In this document: positions 55,601-64,000 of the stretch, piece by piece | How the letters are laid out: every line of letters begins with the position of its first letter | Position numbering within the stretch: position 1 is the stretch's first letter | Assembly: GCA_002238415.1 (NCBI GenBank) | Contig: MPMI01000002.1 | Location: 124,001-188,000, forward strand | Direction: 5' to 3' | Length of the DNA stretch: 64,000 nt | DNA from: Desulfurellaceae bacterium bin18 | Lineage (GTDB): Bacteria > Desulfobacterota > Binatia > Bin18 | Position numbers and translations under genes: made by a program | Notes under the pieces: model-generated | Told to the model about the DNA's origin: nothing | Databases searched by the model: none | What the model saw: only the letters and a program-made list of their open reading frames with translations

Positions 55601-56671
55601 TCAACTGATAAGTCGTGAAATATCGTTGTAAAAGACCAGAACGATGAGCGAGACAATAACCAGAAAGCCGACGCGCAGAGCCATCTCTTTGGAGCGATTG
55701 CTCAACGGGCGGCCGATAAGGAGCTCGATGAGCATGAGCAACAGATGGCCACCGTCAAGGATCGGAATAGGCAGCAGATTAAAGACTGCCAGGTTGACGT
55801 TCACGATAGCTGTGAAGCGCAGCAAATAATCCAATCCCAGACGCGCCTGCTGCCCGGCTACCTGCGCAATGAGAATGGGACCGCCCAGCTCTTTGGTTGA
55901 AACCTCTCCACTCACGAGTTTGACAACGCTATCTAAAATAAGGTGCGTCCACAGCCAGGTTTGTTCAACTCCGAGCGTTACCGCGCGCCCGACCGTGACA
56001 GGTTCGGTCGTAAAGGCTCGCTCAATACCAATCACGTAGACTTGTCCGCCGACGGGGTTGTCACGCAGTTGGGGGATTACCGTTGTCGCGATAATCTGGC
56101 CACGGTTCGCCTTTTTAATGACGAGGTGAATCTCATTCCCATTGCTGTGCTGAATCTGCTCCGCCAATTCCTCCCAGGTGTGGACGGCAACCCCATCGAT
56201 CTTGAGTATCTCGTCTTCTGGCTCCAGACCGGCCGCTTCCGCAGGCATATTCGCCACGATGCCTCCGACTGTGGGCTGATCAATCGGGACATTGACGCCG
56301 AATTGGGCAAAGGCCAGACTAAAGACAACGAAAGCCATCAGAAAGTTGGCCAATGGCCCGGCAAAGACAATCAGAAAGCGTTTAGGCAAGGATTTATGAG
56401 TGAAGGAACGATCCAGATCAGTCTCGTCCACCTCCTCACCAATTTCCTCTCCAATCATCTTCACATAGCCACCCAGAGGAATCGCACTGAGTAAATACTC
56501 CGTTTCGCCGATCTTACGACCGATGAGTTTCGGACCAAATCCGAGCGAGAATCGCTCAACCCCAACGCCGGCCCATTTGGCGGTCAGGAAGTGCCCTAGT
56601 TCGTGCACAAAGATAATGAGCCCAAAGACAATAATCACTCGTAGCGCAACATCAAAAGTCGAAAGATCCAT
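55601..56671 (-). CDS. rseP: Site-2 protease RseP (zinc metalloprotease)
   Basis: 356 residues from ATG 56671 (MDLSTFDVALRVIIVFGL, where the family begins); the 56782 start is rejected. The zinc motif HELGH in the first helix, a PDZ domain around residues 160-240 (PAEAAGLEPEDEILKIDG) and the second ligand region NLLPIPILDGGHL identify it. It cleaves membrane-bound anti-sigma factors in stress signalling. It is 32 bases after cdsA; dxr, normally between, is absent. Confidence 0.93.
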   Translation of the reverse strand: MDLSTFDVALRVIIVFGLIIFVHELGHFLTAKWAGVGVERFSLGFGPKLIGRKIGETEYLLSAIPLGGYVKMIGEEIGEEVDETDLDRSFTHKSLPKRFLIVFAGPLANFLMAFVVFSLAFAQFGVNVPIDQPTVGGIVANMPAEAAGLEPEDEILKIDGVAVHTWEELAEQIQHSNGNEIHLVIKKANRGQIIATTVIPQLRDNPVGGQVYVIGIERAFTTEPVTVGRAVTLGVEQTWLWTHLILDSVVKLVSGEVSTKELGGPILIAQVAGQQARLGLDYLLRFTAIVNVNLAVFNLLPIPILDGGHLLLMLIELLIGRPLSNRSKEMALRVGFLVIVSLIVLVFYNDISRLIS

Positions 56672-56702
56672 GCCCACATGCTCCTCAGTTCTCGGGCCAG
56701 AT

Positions 56703-57512
56703 TTAATTCCACAGCGTATTATAGTAATAGATAAAGGCAATCGGGAAAAGCAAACTATCAATACGATCAAGAACGCCGCCATGGCCGGGAAAGAAACGGC
56801 CTGAGTCTTTCGCGCCGCAGGCCCGCTTCAAGGCAGACTCACACAGATCACCCAACTGGGCGAGCAGCCCCATAAGAAGGGCAAGCACCACTAATTCGGA
56901 CGCCGGTCGATTAGGCAGGAGATACTGCCAGGCGATGAGCGCGGCCACGCCGTTCCCGCATATCGATCCGACGCCTCCCTCTATTGTTTTGCCGGGACTG
57001 ATATGCGGTAGTAGTTTCCGCTTTCCCCATGCCCGTCCGACGACATACCCTCCGGTGTCTCCAAGCATAGCCACAAGCAATATGAAAAAAACCCATTCCG
57101 CACCTTCCGGGCCGCGGTGTATCCACAGTACGTGCGGAAAAAGAAACCCAATATACACCACCCCAAGCATGAAGAGGCTCGTTGTCTGGATTCCTCGCGC
57201 TGGATAACGGTCTCGCAGACTCAGGATAAAAATCAGCATGAAACCAAGGCTCAAGGCGGTTCCGATGAGCCGCATATCGCCCGATACCATGCTGAATGCG
57301 ACAAGCATGCCCCACAGTTTGCCAATGACCGGAGAGAGTGTGCATTGGGCTCGCGTGAGTGAGAAGTATTCCCATAAGCCGATACCAGTGAGAACCAGAA
57401 CGGTACCCGAAAAGCTCCATTCCGGAGCATAGCCTATCAGGAAGATCAGGAGGGGGAGCGCACCTGCTGCGGTCAGGAGCCTAGTGCGCAGCACGTTTGA
57501 GCTCAGTCTCAA
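56703..57512 (-). CDS. cdsA: Phosphatidate cytidylyltransferase
   Basis: 269 residues, about eight membrane helices. The C-terminal signature KRACGAKDSGRFFPGHGGVLDRIDSLLF (in parts) gives the active site. It makes CDP-diacylglycerol for phospholipid synthesis. The frame from 57512 overlaps uppS by 32 bases; a GTG at 57494 would shorten it, and the true start is uncertain. Confidence 0.95.
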   Translation of the reverse strand: MRLSSNVLRTRLLTAAGALPLLIFLIGYAPEWSFSGTVLVLTGIGLWEYFSLTRAQCTLSPVIGKLWGMLVAFSMVSGDMRLIGTALSLGFMLIFILSLRDRYPARGIQTTSLFMLGVVYIGFLFPHVLWIHRGPEGAEWVFFILLVAMLGDTGGYVVGRAWGKRKLLPHISPGKTIEGGVGSICGNGVAALIAWQYLLPNRPASELVVLALLMGLLAQLGDLCESALKRACGAKDSGRFFPGHGGVLDRIDSLLFPIAFIYYYNTLWN

Positions 57513-58242
57513 TCAACTGCTCGGCCGTCCGACCGAAACGTCGATCTCGTTGTTGATAATCAGCTAAGGCTTGCAAGAAGGCGTCACGGTCGAAATCTGG
57601 CCACAGAGTATCGGTCACATAGAGTTCCGTGTAGGCCAACTGCCAGAGCATGAAATTACTGATCCGAAACTCTCCACTGGTCCGAATAAGGAGGTCTGGG
57701 GCGGGAATGTCTGCCGTCCACAGCGATTGTTCGATAGCCTGTTGGTCAATCTCGAATGGCCGTAGTCGTCCCGCCTGTACGGCGGTCGCCAGCGTCTGCA
57801 CGGCGGCAACGATTTCTTCCCGCGCGCTATAGCTCACGGCTAAGACGACAGTCAGGCCAGTGTTGTCTTGTGTTGCCGCAATCACGTCAAGCAGCGATTT
57901 CCGAACAGTCGCGGGAAGGCGGCCCAAATCACCGATGGCCCGGAGGCGGATATTATATCGCATCATACGGCGCAATTCCGTCCGGAGATAGCGATTGAGA
58001 AGCCCCATGAGCGCCCGGACTTCACGTGGCGGCCGCTGCCAGTTCTCCGAAGAAAATGCGTAGAGGGTCAGATACGAGAGTCCTATGCCGCGACTTGTCT
58101 CGACAATATTACGAACTGCCTCTTTTCCGCGCTTGTGTCCTTCAATACGGCTCAGTCCGCGTCGCTGCGCCCACCGTCCGTTGCCATCCATAATGATGGC
58201 AACATGACGGGGCAATTGGTCTTTCTCGATAATAACGCTCAC
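57481..58242 (-). CDS. uppS: Undecaprenyl diphosphate synthase
   Basis: 253 residues. The catalytic IIMDGNGRWA motif, EGHKRGKEAV, YLTLYAFSSENW and LIRTSGEFRISNF are all intact. It makes the C55 lipid carrier for cell-wall synthesis. It is 62 bases downstream of frr in the usual order. Confidence 0.97.
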   Translation of the reverse strand: MSVIIEKDQLPRHVAIIMDGNGRWAQRRGLSRIEGHKRGKEAVRNIVETSRGIGLSYLTLYAFSSENWQRPPREVRALMGLLNRYLRTELRRMMRYNIRLRAIGDLGRLPATVRKSLLDVIAATQDNTGLTVVLAVSYSAREEIVAAVQTLATAVQAGRLRPFEIDQQAIEQSLWTADIPAPDLLIRTSGEFRISNFMLWQLAYTELYVTDTLWPDFDRDAFLQALADYQQRDRRFGRTAEQLIETELKRAAH

Positions 58243-58304
58243 GCGTGTAAATAGCAGGTTAGAATGGATTGTCCGTGTTGACCGTCACAGAGAAACACCA
58301 ACCC

Positions 58305-58862
58305 TTAGACCGCCATCAATTCTTCCTCTTTGAGCTTGAGGATATGGTCGAGTTTTTCAATATATTCATTCGTCATCTTTTGTACGCGATCCTGGGCGGC
58401 GTGCAATTCATCTTCGGTAATTTCTTTCTCTTTTTGCATTTCCTTAAGATAGTCATTGGCATCGCGTCTATGGTTCCGCATAGAAACCCGGTAGCCCTCT
58501 GCACTCTTACGGATTTTTCGGACAAAATCTTTCCGCCGCTCTTCGGTGAGTTCGGGTATGGGGACTCGAATGACTTTCCCATCGTTGATTGGAGTCAGGC
58601 CTAAGTCAGCCTGATAAATCGCCTTTTCCACATCCCCGATAATATTTTTTTCGTACGGCTGCACAACCAGGAGGCGCGCTTCTGGTGCAGATAAGGAGGC
58701 GAGTTGGTTGAGTGGGGTTGGGGATCCGTAATACTGGACCATCACACCCTCGATTAACGCTGTGGAGGCCCGACCGGTACGAACTTTCGAAAACTCTCCA
58801 CGGAGCGACCCCAGCGTTTGCTCCATTTCCTGCTTCATCTGTTCCAAAACTTCGGCGCTCAT
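58305..58862 (-). CDS. frr: Ribosome recycling factor
   Basis: 185 residues with the three-helix-bundle sequence [41 protein letters not shown] (in parts). It splits post-termination ribosomes with EF-G. It overlaps pyrH by 4 bases (ATGA). Confidence 0.98.
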   Translation of the reverse strand: MSAEVLEQMKQEMEQTLGSLRGEFSKVRTGRASTALIEGVMVQYYGSPTPLNQLASLSAPEARLLVVQPYEKNIIGDVEKAIYQADLGLTPINDGKVIRVPIPELTEERRKDFVRKIRKSAEGYRVSMRNHRRDANDYLKEMQKEKEITEDELHAAQDRVQKMTNEYIEKLDHILKLKEEELMAV

Positions 58863-59590
58863 AACACCCCCCCATTGACCACCGTTCCAATAGGCTCTCC
58901 ACGGATCACGCGCTGGATATTCCCAGGCTCAAGCATACTAAACACAATGATGGGGAGATGATTATCCATACACAATGATATAGCAGTGGAGTCCATGACC
59001 TTGAGATTTTGCTGCAAGACTTCAAGGTAGGTCAGGGTTTGATACCGCTCGGCCGTCGCATCCTTCATCGGGTCAGCACTATAGATCCCATCAACCTTGG
59101 TTGCTTTGAAAATGGCTTGTGCCCCGATTTCCATCGCCCGCAAGCTGGCAGCGGTGTCCGTGGTGAAATACGGATTACCGGTACCGGAGGCAAAAATAAC
59201 GATACGACCTTTCTCAAGATGGCGCGTTGCGCGCCGTCTAATATACGGTTCCGCCACCTGCGCTACTGCCAGGGCTGACATCACGCGCGTCGGAACCTCC
59301 ACCCTCTCCAAGGCTTCCTGCATGGCTAAGCTATTGATCACCGTGGCCAGCATCCCCATATAATCGCCGGTCGCCCGCGCAATCCCTCTTGAGCTCGCGT
59401 CTACTCCACGCAGGATATTTCCTCCACCCAGGACCAAAGCGATCTCACACCCCAGCGAATGAATCTCCTGAATCTCTCTAGCAACACGAGTTAAGACAAC
59501 ATCGTCAATCCCATAGCCTCGTTTGCCAGCGAGTGCTTCTCCTCCCAACTTGAGCAGGACACGCTGGTATGGTGCAGACTTTGTCGCCAT
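58859..59590 (-). CDS. pyrH: UMP kinase
   Basis: 243 residues: [39 protein letters not shown] and [13 protein letters not shown] of the amino-acid-kinase fold. It phosphorylates UMP to UDP. It is between tsf (5-base gap) and frr. Confidence 0.98.
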   Translation of the reverse strand: MATKSAPYQRVLLKLGGEALAGKRGYGIDDVVLTRVAREIQEIHSLGCEIALVLGGGNILRGVDASSRGIARATGDYMGMLATVINSLAMQEALERVEVPTRVMSALAVAQVAEPYIRRRATRHLEKGRIVIFASGTGNPYFTTDTAASLRAMEIGAQAIFKATKVDGIYSADPMKDATAERYQTLTYLEVLQQNLKVMDSTAISLCMDNHLPIIVFSMLEPGNIQRVIRGEPIGTVVNGGVL

Positions 59591-59595
59591 GCGAC

Positions 59596-60219
59596 CTACT
59601 CAGTCCCCTTTTCAGCAGTACTTGCTTCTCCAATTTGGAAACGCGCAAACCGATGAACGACAATATTTTCGCCCGTTTTACTCACCGCATCATTGACAAT
59701 CTCTTGGACGCTTTTACTCGGCTCCCGGATATAGGCTTGTTCGAGCAGACATACTTCGCTGTAAAACTTCTCGACTTTTCCGGAAACGATCTTCTCAATC
59801 ACCTGCGTCGGCTTTCCAGACGCCTCGGCCTGGGTCTGGTAGACCGTCCGCTCCCGCTCGAGCTCGTTCTCAGAGATGTCTTCCCGACGTACGCAGCGTG
59901 GATTTGCGGCCGCCACTTGCATCGCGAGGTCTTTGACAAGCTGTTGGAACTCCTCAGTCCGGGCCACAAAGTCAGTCTCACAATTCACTTCAACCAAGAC
60001 GCCGATCTTGCCACCACCGTGAATATAGGAGCCCACTACTCCCTGCTCTGCCGCGCGCCCAGCTCTCTTTGCGGCAGCGGCTAACCCTTTCTCGCGAAGA
60101 AAGTCAATGGCTTTTTCAATATCACCGTTATTTTCGGCAAGCGCGTTTTTGCAGTTGACAATGCCCGCGCCTGTCCGCTCGCGTAGTTCCTTTACCTGGG
60201 CCATAGAAATACCGCTCAC
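59596..60219 (-). CDS. tsf: Elongation factor Ts
   Basis: 207 residues, the short form of EF-Ts that lacks part of the E. coli core insertion. [32 protein letters not shown] and the [10 protein letters not shown] block are conserved. It recycles EF-Tu-GDP. The GTG at 60219 overlaps the rpsB stop (GTGA); ATG 60204 is an alternative. Confidence 0.96.
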   Translation of the reverse strand: MSGISMAQVKELRERTGAGIVNCKNALAENNGDIEKAIDFLREKGLAAAAKRAGRAAEQGVVGSYIHGGGKIGVLVEVNCETDFVARTEEFQQLVKDLAMQVAAANPRCVRREDISENELERERTVYQTQAEASGKPTQVIEKIVSGKVEKFYSEVCLLEQAYIREPSKSVQEIVNDAVSKTGENIVVHRFARFQIGEASTAEKGTE

Positions 60220-61058
60220 GCCGCGCCCCCTTCCTCAACAGGCGTTGCCTCCGTCAGAGTGTCTTCGGCTTGCGCCTCGTGAGATGGCGATCCAGGCTCT
60301 GGCGGTTCAGCCTGACCTACAGGCGAGTCTCCCGGTTCGCCCGAATCATCTGGTCCTCCTTGCTGCTCTTGGTACAGCGTCCGTCCTTCTATGGAGGCGT
60401 CAGCTATCGCCTCCACAAAGAGACGAATGGCACGGATAGCATCATCATTCCCCGGGATTTTATGCGTGACCAGATCCGGGTCACAGTTGGAATCAATCGC
60501 AGCGACAACGGGCAGACCGAGCTTATTCGCCTCCCGCACGGCAATTTCTTCCTTCTTGGTGTCAACGACAAACATCGCGTCAGGCAGCTTCCGCATGGTT
60601 TTGATACCACCTAACACACTCATCAGCTTATCCCGCTCCCGGCTAATCCCCAAGAGTTCTTTCTTCGTCAACGCGTCAGCAATCGAGGCTGTTTCGAGCA
60701 TCTCCTCGACGCGTTTCAGTCGATCGATAGACTTCCGGATGGTTTGAAAGTTCGTTAACATTCCGCCCAGCCAGCGGTTATGGACATAAAACATCTCACA
60801 TCGCTCGGCTGCCTCGCGCACGACTTCCTGCGCTTGTTTCTTGGTACCGACAAAAAGAATCTGACCACCATCTCCTACCAGATCACGAATGAAGCCGCAC
60901 GCGTCACGCAACATCCCCACGGTCTGCTGCAAATCAATGATGTGGATTCCGTTGCGGGCACCAAAAATATAGGGCTTCATCTTTGGGTTCCAGCGACTCG
61001 TCTGGTGGCCGAAGTGCACCCCAGCTTCAAGCAGTTGCTTGATCGTAATGTCAACCAT
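60216..61058 (-). CDS. rpsB: Ribosomal protein S2
   Basis: 280 residues. [26 protein letters not shown] and the [12 protein letters not shown] and LPDAMFVVD blocks are typical. A Pro/Glu-rich C-terminal tail of about 50 residues extends beyond the usual end. It begins the rpsB-tsf-pyrH-frr-uppS-cdsA operon. AAAGGTG lies 8 bases before the ATG. Confidence 0.98.
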   Translation of the reverse strand: MVDITIKQLLEAGVHFGHQTSRWNPKMKPYIFGARNGIHIIDLQQTVGMLRDACGFIRDLVGDGGQILFVGTKKQAQEVVREAAERCEMFYVHNRWLGGMLTNFQTIRKSIDRLKRVEEMLETASIADALTKKELLGISRERDKLMSVLGGIKTMRKLPDAMFVVDTKKEEIAVREANKLGLPVVAAIDSNCDPDLVTHKIPGNDDAIRAIRLFVEAIADASIEGRTLYQEQQGGPDDSGEPGDSPVGQAEPPEPGSPSHEAQAEDTLTEATPVEEGGAA

Positions 61059-61117
61059 GTACAGGTCACCTTTCTTTCTTAACTACGTGTGGAATACTCT
61101 TGATTTCAGGGAGAAAT

Positions 61118-61146
61118 TTTGTATCAAAGGCGAAAAATCTTTGCAA
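61118..61146 (-). promoter_or_regulatory. Candidate sigma-70-type promoter for rpsB
   Basis: On the minus strand TTGCAA, a 17-base spacer and TACAAA lie about 60 bases before the rpsB start. Both boxes match four of six consensus bases. Confidence 0.4.
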
Positions 61147-61160
61147 CGCGCCGGAGAGTG

Positions 61161-62489
61161 CTATTGATTCATAGATTCAAGAAATTCTTGATTATCCTTT
61201 GTCCCCTGGATTTTATCTATAAAAAATTCCATTGCTTCGACTGCGTTCATTTGGGTCAGCAATTGTCTGAGAAGCCGCATTCGGTCCAAGGTCGTCTTCG
61301 TCAGCAACATCTCTTCCTTGCGGGTACCAGAGCGGCCAATATCCATGGCAGGGAAAATCCGTTTGTCCATGAGGCGGCGATCCAGGTGGATTTCCATATT
61401 ACCGGTCCCTTTGAATTCTTCAAAGATGACTTCATCCATACGACTACCAGTATCGACCAGGGCCGTCCCAATAATGGTTAAGCTTCCCCCATCTTCAATG
61501 TTCCGTGCCGCTCCAAAGAATTTTTTCGGCATCCGTAAGGCATTGGCATCCACACCACCGGACAGTAATTTTCCACTCGGCGGAACCACAGCGTTATTCG
61601 CGCGCGCTAAGCGGGTAATACTGTCGAGTAAGACGACAACGTCTTTTCCGTGCTCGACAAGACGTTTTGCCTTTTCCAGGACCATTTCCGCCACCTGCAC
61701 GTGCCGATTCGCCGGTTCGTCAAACGTCGAACTCACGACCTCGGCACGGACTGAGCGCTGCACATCGGTGACTTCCTCCGGTCGCTCGTCAATCAATAAG
61801 ACAATCAAAATGACTTCTTTATGATTGTGAACAATGCCATGCGCCAAATTTTGCAGCATCATGGTCTTGCCCGTACGAGGAGCGGCAACGATCAAACCAC
61901 GCTGACCTTTTCCTATGGGCGTGAACAGATCAATGGTCCGCGTGGTATATTCCTCAAGATTGTGCTCAAGCCGGAGTTGTTCCTCTGGATAGAGCGGCGT
62001 CAAATTATCAAAGAGGATTTTGTCTCGGGCGCGTTCAGGTTCCTCATAGTTCGTTGCTTCAACTTTCAGCAACGCAAAATAGCGCTCTCCTTCCTTGGGC
62101 GGGCGGATTTGCCCGGCCACAACGTCTCCGGTACGCAAATTAAACCGCCGAATCTGACTCGGGGACACATAAATGTCATCCGGCCCCGGCAGATAATTGT
62201 AGTCAGGAGAACGGAGAAAACCGAACCCGTCAGAGAGAATCTCTAACACCCCCTCGCCATAGATAAAGCCGCTCTGCTCGGCCTGAGCTTGGAGAATAGA
62301 AAAAATTAAGTCTTGCTTCCGGAGACTGGACGCGCCCTCGACATTAAAATTTCGTGCGATCTCCGCCAGTTCTTCAATTTTCTTCGATTTCAGAGACTTC
62401 AGGTTCAGACCGACATCTTCGCCGTCCCCATTAATGCGAACTTCTTGGAGTCCATTTGCATTATTACTCTTTGTGGTCGCTCGACCCAT
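61161..62489 (-). CDS. rho: Transcription termination factor Rho
   Basis: 442 residues. An N-terminal helix domain ([18 protein letters not shown]) and cold-shock-like RNA-binding domain ([19 protein letters not shown] in parts) are followed by the ATPase with [17 protein letters not shown] (P-loop), [13 protein letters not shown] (Walker B) and the Q-loop SGGVDANAL. Normal length. AGGAGG precedes the ATG. It ends 102 bases before rpsB. Confidence 0.98.
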   Translation of the reverse strand: MGRATTKSNNANGLQEVRINGDGEDVGLNLKSLKSKKIEELAEIARNFNVEGASSLRKQDLIFSILQAQAEQSGFIYGEGVLEILSDGFGFLRSPDYNYLPGPDDIYVSPSQIRRFNLRTGDVVAGQIRPPKEGERYFALLKVEATNYEEPERARDKILFDNLTPLYPEEQLRLEHNLEEYTTRTIDLFTPIGKGQRGLIVAAPRTGKTMMLQNLAHGIVHNHKEVILIVLLIDERPEEVTDVQRSVRAEVVSSTFDEPANRHVQVAEMVLEKAKRLVEHGKDVVVLLDSITRLARANNAVVPPSGKLLSGGVDANALRMPKKFFGAARNIEDGGSLTIIGTALVDTGSRMDEVIFEEFKGTGNMEIHLDRRLMDKRIFPAMDIGRSGTRKEEMLLTKTTLDRMRLLRQLLTQMNAVEAMEFFIDKIQGTKDNQEFLESMNQ

Positions 62490-62684
62490 ATTTTCCTCCT
62501 AATTGTCTGCAGTAGTAAACTGGAGGGACGTAGCCTTGGTATTACATATTGCCGCGGTATGTCCGCCTCGGACGCCGATTGCCCGTGTTAGGGGAAAAAC
62601 CATCAGGAAACAGCAGTATGACCGGTGAGAAATTCTTTTTCGGAGCGGTCTACAGAGAACGATTTATCCTCTGCAAGGCACTTT

Positions 62685-62713
62685 CATATAATACATCATC
62701 GCAAACCTGTCAA
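62685..62713 (-). promoter_or_regulatory. Strong sigma-70-type promoter upstream of rho
   Basis: On the minus strand a perfect TTGACA (plus 62708-62713) is followed at 17 bases by TATATG (62685-62690). This gives rho a leader of about 190 bases with no other gene, which could allow the autoregulatory attenuation known for rho in some bacteria. Confidence 0.65.
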
Positions 62714-62722
62714 CGAAAAGAC

Positions 62723-63658
62723 TCACTCCCAGACAGCGGACAGTTCCAGCAGGAGCCCAGCAAAATCAGCGGGATAAGGTGCCTGAATTGTCATCACGGT
62801 ATGATCTTGGGGATGCATGAATTCAATAGCCTCTGCGTGCAATGCTTGACGAGGAAAGTGCCGAATCTCAGCGGGTAGTGTTTTCTCCATACGCCGAGAG
62901 CCATACAGGTCATCCCCAATAATAGGGTGGTTAAGCGCGGCGAGGTGAACCCGCAGTTGGTGGGTCCGGCCAGTCTTGGGAAAGAGATGCACAAGGGACA
63001 CGTTGCGACCTGACTCAAGGACTTCATACCGACTAACCGCCGGACGGCTCTTCCGTGCATGTATGGACATTTTCTTCCGGTCCTGTGGATGCCGACCGAT
63101 GGGAAAAGAAATCTCTCCCTCATGCTGCGGCAGGTATCCGACCACGACAGCTCGGTAGGTTTTGCGCACCTGTCTCGACTTGAACTGCTCAGCGAGGGCT
63201 TCCAACGCCGTCCGATTCTTTGCGACGAGCAAGACGCCGGACGTGTCTTTATCAAGTCTATGGACGATCCCCGGACGGAGCGATGCCTCCTCGACATGCC
63301 ACCCCCAGTATGACAGCAAGGCGTTCACCACCGTACCGTGCCACTGGCCAGGAGCGGGATGAACGACCATACCGGGCGGTTTGTTAATCGCGGCCAGACT
63401 ATCATCTTCATACAAGATATCGAGCGGAATATCTTCAGGCGTAGCCGTCGTTGGTTGTGAAAGCAGGGGAGAGACTTCTACGATTTCACCATTGCGGACA
63501 GGATAACTCGCCTTTTGGGGAGTGCCGTCTACCAAAACATGGCGACGTGTAATCAACAGCTTTGCCTGAGACCGACTAATCTCCGCTAGGGAGGCAACCA
63601 CCAAGTCTAAACGCTGACCGATCTGGGAAAGCGGAACCTGAAAATGCTGGACTGTCAC
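62723..63658 (-). CDS. rluD: Ribosomal large-subunit pseudouridine synthase, RluD-type
   Basis: 311 residues. An S4 RNA-binding domain (1-65) precedes the catalytic domain with HRLDKDTSGVLLVAKN (catalytic Asp) and KTGRTHQLRVHL. It modifies uridines in 23S rRNA helix 69. The GTG start at 63658 overlaps the ribF stop (GTGA). Confidence 0.9.
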   Translation of the reverse strand: MTVQHFQVPLSQIGQRLDLVVASLAEISRSQAKLLITRRHVLVDGTPQKASYPVRNGEIVEVSPLLSQPTTATPEDIPLDILYEDDSLAAINKPPGMVVHPAPGQWHGTVVNALLSYWGWHVEEASLRPGIVHRLDKDTSGVLLVAKNRTALEALAEQFKSRQVRKTYRAVVVGYLPQHEGEISFPIGRHPQDRKKMSIHARKSRPAVSRYEVLESGRNVSLVHLFPKTGRTHQLRVHLAALNHPIIGDDLYGSRRMEKTLPAEIRHFPRQALHAEAIEFMHPQDHTVMTIQAPYPADFAGLLLELSAVWE

Positions 63659-64000
63659 GAGGGAGTATTTCCGGTTGAGGAGAGAAAGCTACGAGCTCGG
63701 TCAGCATCCTCTCGTATCTGCTGCACGAGATCTTCGACCGACGAGAACTTGCGCTCTTCTCGAAGGTGCTTGACAAAGCTCACCCGAAGACGTTTTCCGT
63801 ACAGGTCGGCGGAAAAGTCAAAGAGGTTCGTTTCAACCGTTCTCTGATTCGCGCCAAAAGTGGGATTCACCCCGACATTTGCTACAGCATCATACTCTCC
63901 GTCATTCACACAAGCCCGGACCGCGTACACTCCATTCGGCAACAGGACTGATGTCCGAGGACGTATATTCGCCGTCGGGAACCCGATCTGCCGACCCCGC
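63655..64000 (-). CDS. ribF: Riboflavin kinase/FAD synthetase, C-terminal part (cut by window edge)
   Basis: About 115 residues are visible, reading open to the window end. GRQIGFPTANI (the kinase domain's MgATP/flavin signature), PNGVYAVRACVND, ANVGVNPTFGANQRTVETNLFDF (in parts) and LYGKRLRVSFVKHLREERKF identify the riboflavin kinase domain of bifunctional RibF. The FAD-synthetase half is outside. It overlaps rluD by 4 bases. Confidence 0.93.
   Translation of the reverse strand, partial: RGRQIGFPTANIRPRTSVLLPNGVYAVRACVNDGEYDAVANVGVNPTFGANQRTVETNLFDFSADLYGKRLRVSFVKHLREERKFSSVEDLVQQIREDADRARSFLSSTGNTPS

Overview
The window is one contiguous piece of a Gram-negative, rod-shaped bacterial chromosome of roughly 54% GC by eye. 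Most genes are on the minus strand. The rod-shape operon mreBCD-mrdA, outer-membrane barrel proteins, lipoproteins and SurA/PpiD-type chaperoning show an outer membrane. The mix of a copper membrane monooxygenase (CuMMO), DUF1302/DUF1329 proteins, many CaiB-type CoA-transferases, luciferase-like flavin oxidoreductases and a selenocysteine peroxiredoxin points to a deltaproteobacteria-like lineage such as Binatota, Tectomicrobia or SAR324. That placement is inference; no rRNA is present.

Layout. 1-2936: end of the mreBCD-mrdA operon (minus; mrdA is cut by the window edge). 3078-9305: ppiD, an in-frame-UGA bcp-type peroxiredoxin, larC with a nickel transporter, a small secreted protein, a CusF-like copper lipoprotein, a NIPSNAP protein and an isochorismatase-type hydrolase. 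9361-12089: two luciferase-like oxidoreductases and adk. 12164-21043: nine minus-strand genes that look like one transcription unit, in order: exported 190-aa protein, pmoC, pmoA, small membrane protein, pmoB, a second 190-aa paralogue, multicopper oxidase, membrane-anchored cupredoxin and a PQQ alcohol dehydrogenase. 21135-23230: a damaged esterase-like lipoprotein and glycerol dehydrogenase. 23285-30662: DUF1302 barrel, a complete DUF1329 gene and a second DUF1329 gene split by a group II intron that carries an intact reverse transcriptase.

30676-39506: four tandem CaiB/BaiF CoA-transferases, a Cys-rich/TusA fusion, another luciferase-like oxidoreductase and a metallo-beta-lactamase-fold hydrolase. 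39715-49854: gspE/pilB-type ATPase, lepB, lepA, two nucleotide-sugar enzymes, a glycosyltransferase, a PfkB kinase, mtnP and rlmN. 49915-61058: ndk, TPR protein, sucD, sucC, mdh, tsaB, rseP, cdsA, uppS, frr, pyrH, tsf, rpsB; this is the classical rpsB-to-rseP order without dxr. 61161-64000: rho, an rluD-type synthase and the 3' part of ribF.

Most interesting system. The CuMMO locus combines the three monooxygenase subunits, whose copper ligands (PmoB His48/152/154, PmoC Asp143/His147/His160 and Asn217/His221/His235) all match the pMMO spacing, with an alcohol dehydrogenase carrying the Asp-Tyr-Asp lanthanide signature and two blue-copper proteins. It plausibly oxidises a small alkane or similar substrate to an alcohol and then an aldehyde. 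Four of its exported proteins are predicted to begin with His after signal-peptide removal, and a 17-bp hairpin sits at the start of pmoB. Separately, the peroxiredoxin at 5035-5478 has UGA at its peroxidatic cysteine position followed by a SECIS-like stem-loop.
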